Source: Acidimicrobiia bacterium (lineage in GTDB: Bacteria; Actinomycetota; Acidimicrobiia; Spongiisociales; ZC4RG35). Taken from it: 7,469 nt of DNA. The DNA is taken from NCBI GenBank assembly GCA_009377735.1, contig WHTL01000194.1, positions 1 to 7,469 on the forward strand, read 5' to 3'. Shown piece after piece: positions 7,233 through 7,469 of the stretch (positions within the stretch are counted from its first letter, which is position 1; the number at the start of each line of letters is the position of its first letter). The notes under the pieces were generated by a model, which made no database searches, was not told the DNA's origin, and saw only the letters and a program-made list of their open reading frames with translations. The translations under genes were made by a program, and so were the position numbers.

Positions 7233-7281
7233 CTTCTGTGCGTAAAATCTCGCCTCAACGCGTCAAAAATCCGCACAGAAC
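7233..7281 (+). repeat. palindromic repeat, copy 3
   Basis: Third direct copy of the repeat. Its last 23 bases (7259-7281) are identical to the end of copy 2, and the left arm is more diverged. TTCTGTGCG (7234-7242) pairs perfectly with CGCACAGAA (7272-7280), so the C/A mismatch of copies 1 and 2 is absent. It lies about 57 bases upstream of the nuclease-like gene's start, where promoter elements would be expected. Confidence 0.88.
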
Positions 7282-7301
7282 GAGGACCGGGACCTCCAGC
7301 C

Positions 7302-7329
7302 GTTCTGCGCGGATTTTTTCGCCCTATCG
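7302..7329 (+). repeat. palindromic repeat, copy 4, truncated
   Basis: The left 28 bases of the repeat are present (GTTCTGCGCGGATTTT, then a loop part with two changes relative to copy 1). Similarity stops after 7329, near the centre of the palindrome, and no right arm follows. Copy 4 starts 69 bases after copy 3, close to the 72-base spacing of copies 1 and 2. The break coincides with the beginning of the insertion-sequence end, which points to disruption by insertion. Confidence 0.8.
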
Positions 7330-7469
7330 AGGCTGTTGCGCTTTGTCTCGGGGTGTGACGGGTAGGTCGGGGCAGAGTTCGGGGTGAGGGTCAAGATTGG
7401 GCGCGCTTCCTCACATGTTGGGGGCTGGTCGGTGACGGTGGAGCTTGAGGAGGTTGTGGGTGGCGCAGA
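7330..7469 (-). mobile_element. end of an insertion sequence, probably IS1182-like, cut by the window
   Basis: The stretch from about 7330 to the window end begins where repeat copy 4 breaks off. It starts AGGCTGTTGCGCTTTGTCTC, which looks like an IS terminal inverted repeat, and it ends in the C-terminal codons of a transposase on the minus strand. About 80 untranslated bases lie between that stop and the inferred IS end. The other end and the partner inverted repeat lie outside the window, so the exact boundary and family are inferred. Confidence 0.55.
7411..7469 (-). CDS. transposase C-terminus (partial), IS1182-like
   Basis: Eighteen codons and a TGA (7411-7413) read CATHNLLKLHRHRPAPNM. 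The sequence C-x-THNLLKL-x-R resembles the C-terminal ending of DDE transposases of the IS1182 family, where a Trp-rich helix is followed by a THNLLKL-type motif. The rest of the gene lies beyond the window. The call rests on recognition of a very short stretch, so another DDE family (for example IS5-related) remains possible. Confidence 0.6.
   Translation of the reverse strand, partial: CATHNLLKLHRHRPAPNM

Overview
This window looks like chromosomal DNA from a high-GC Gram-positive bacterium, most likely an actinobacterium and possibly of the Acidimicrobiia type. The clues are GC-rich third codon positions, a membrane-anchored LytR-CpsA-Psr protein with an acidic tail, an actinobacterial-style phosphofructokinase, and an AbiEi/DUF559 protein of a kind common in actinobacteria. 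The taxonomy is inference. No rRNA, tRNA or CRISPR array was seen.

Left part (1-1821, plus strand): a citramalate synthase gene (cimA, isoleucine biosynthesis) sits behind a short leader. The leader has a candidate 12-codon peptide with the run Thr-Thr-Thr-Leu-Ile-Ile, followed by a terminator-like hairpin with a T-rich tail directly before the cimA ribosome binding site. This layout suggests amino-acid-dependent attenuation. As given, cimA carries a one-base deletion near 355; restoring one G gives a continuous 526-residue enzyme.

Middle part (1834-5438, minus strand): four genes read in the order 6-phosphofructokinase, universal stress protein, NUDIX CoA-pyrophosphatase-like hydrolase and LCP cell-envelope protein, with gaps of about 80-130 bases. 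They could be partly co-transcribed, but each gap could also hold a promoter. The pfk start is directly preceded by a perfect 8-base inverted repeat. A GNAT acetyltransferase gene (5546-6121, plus) is divergent from pfk.

Right part (6122-7469): this is the accessory-looking end. An AbiEi-like/DUF559 (Vsr-like nuclease fold) gene on the minus strand is bracketed by pairs of a palindromic repeat of about 49 bases, two copies on each side, all in the same orientation. The fourth copy stops near its centre, where the terminal region of an insertion sequence begins. The last bases encode the C-terminus of a probable IS1182-like transposase running off the window. The repeat pairs, the nuclease gene and the IS that interrupts a repeat are the most unusual part of the window.
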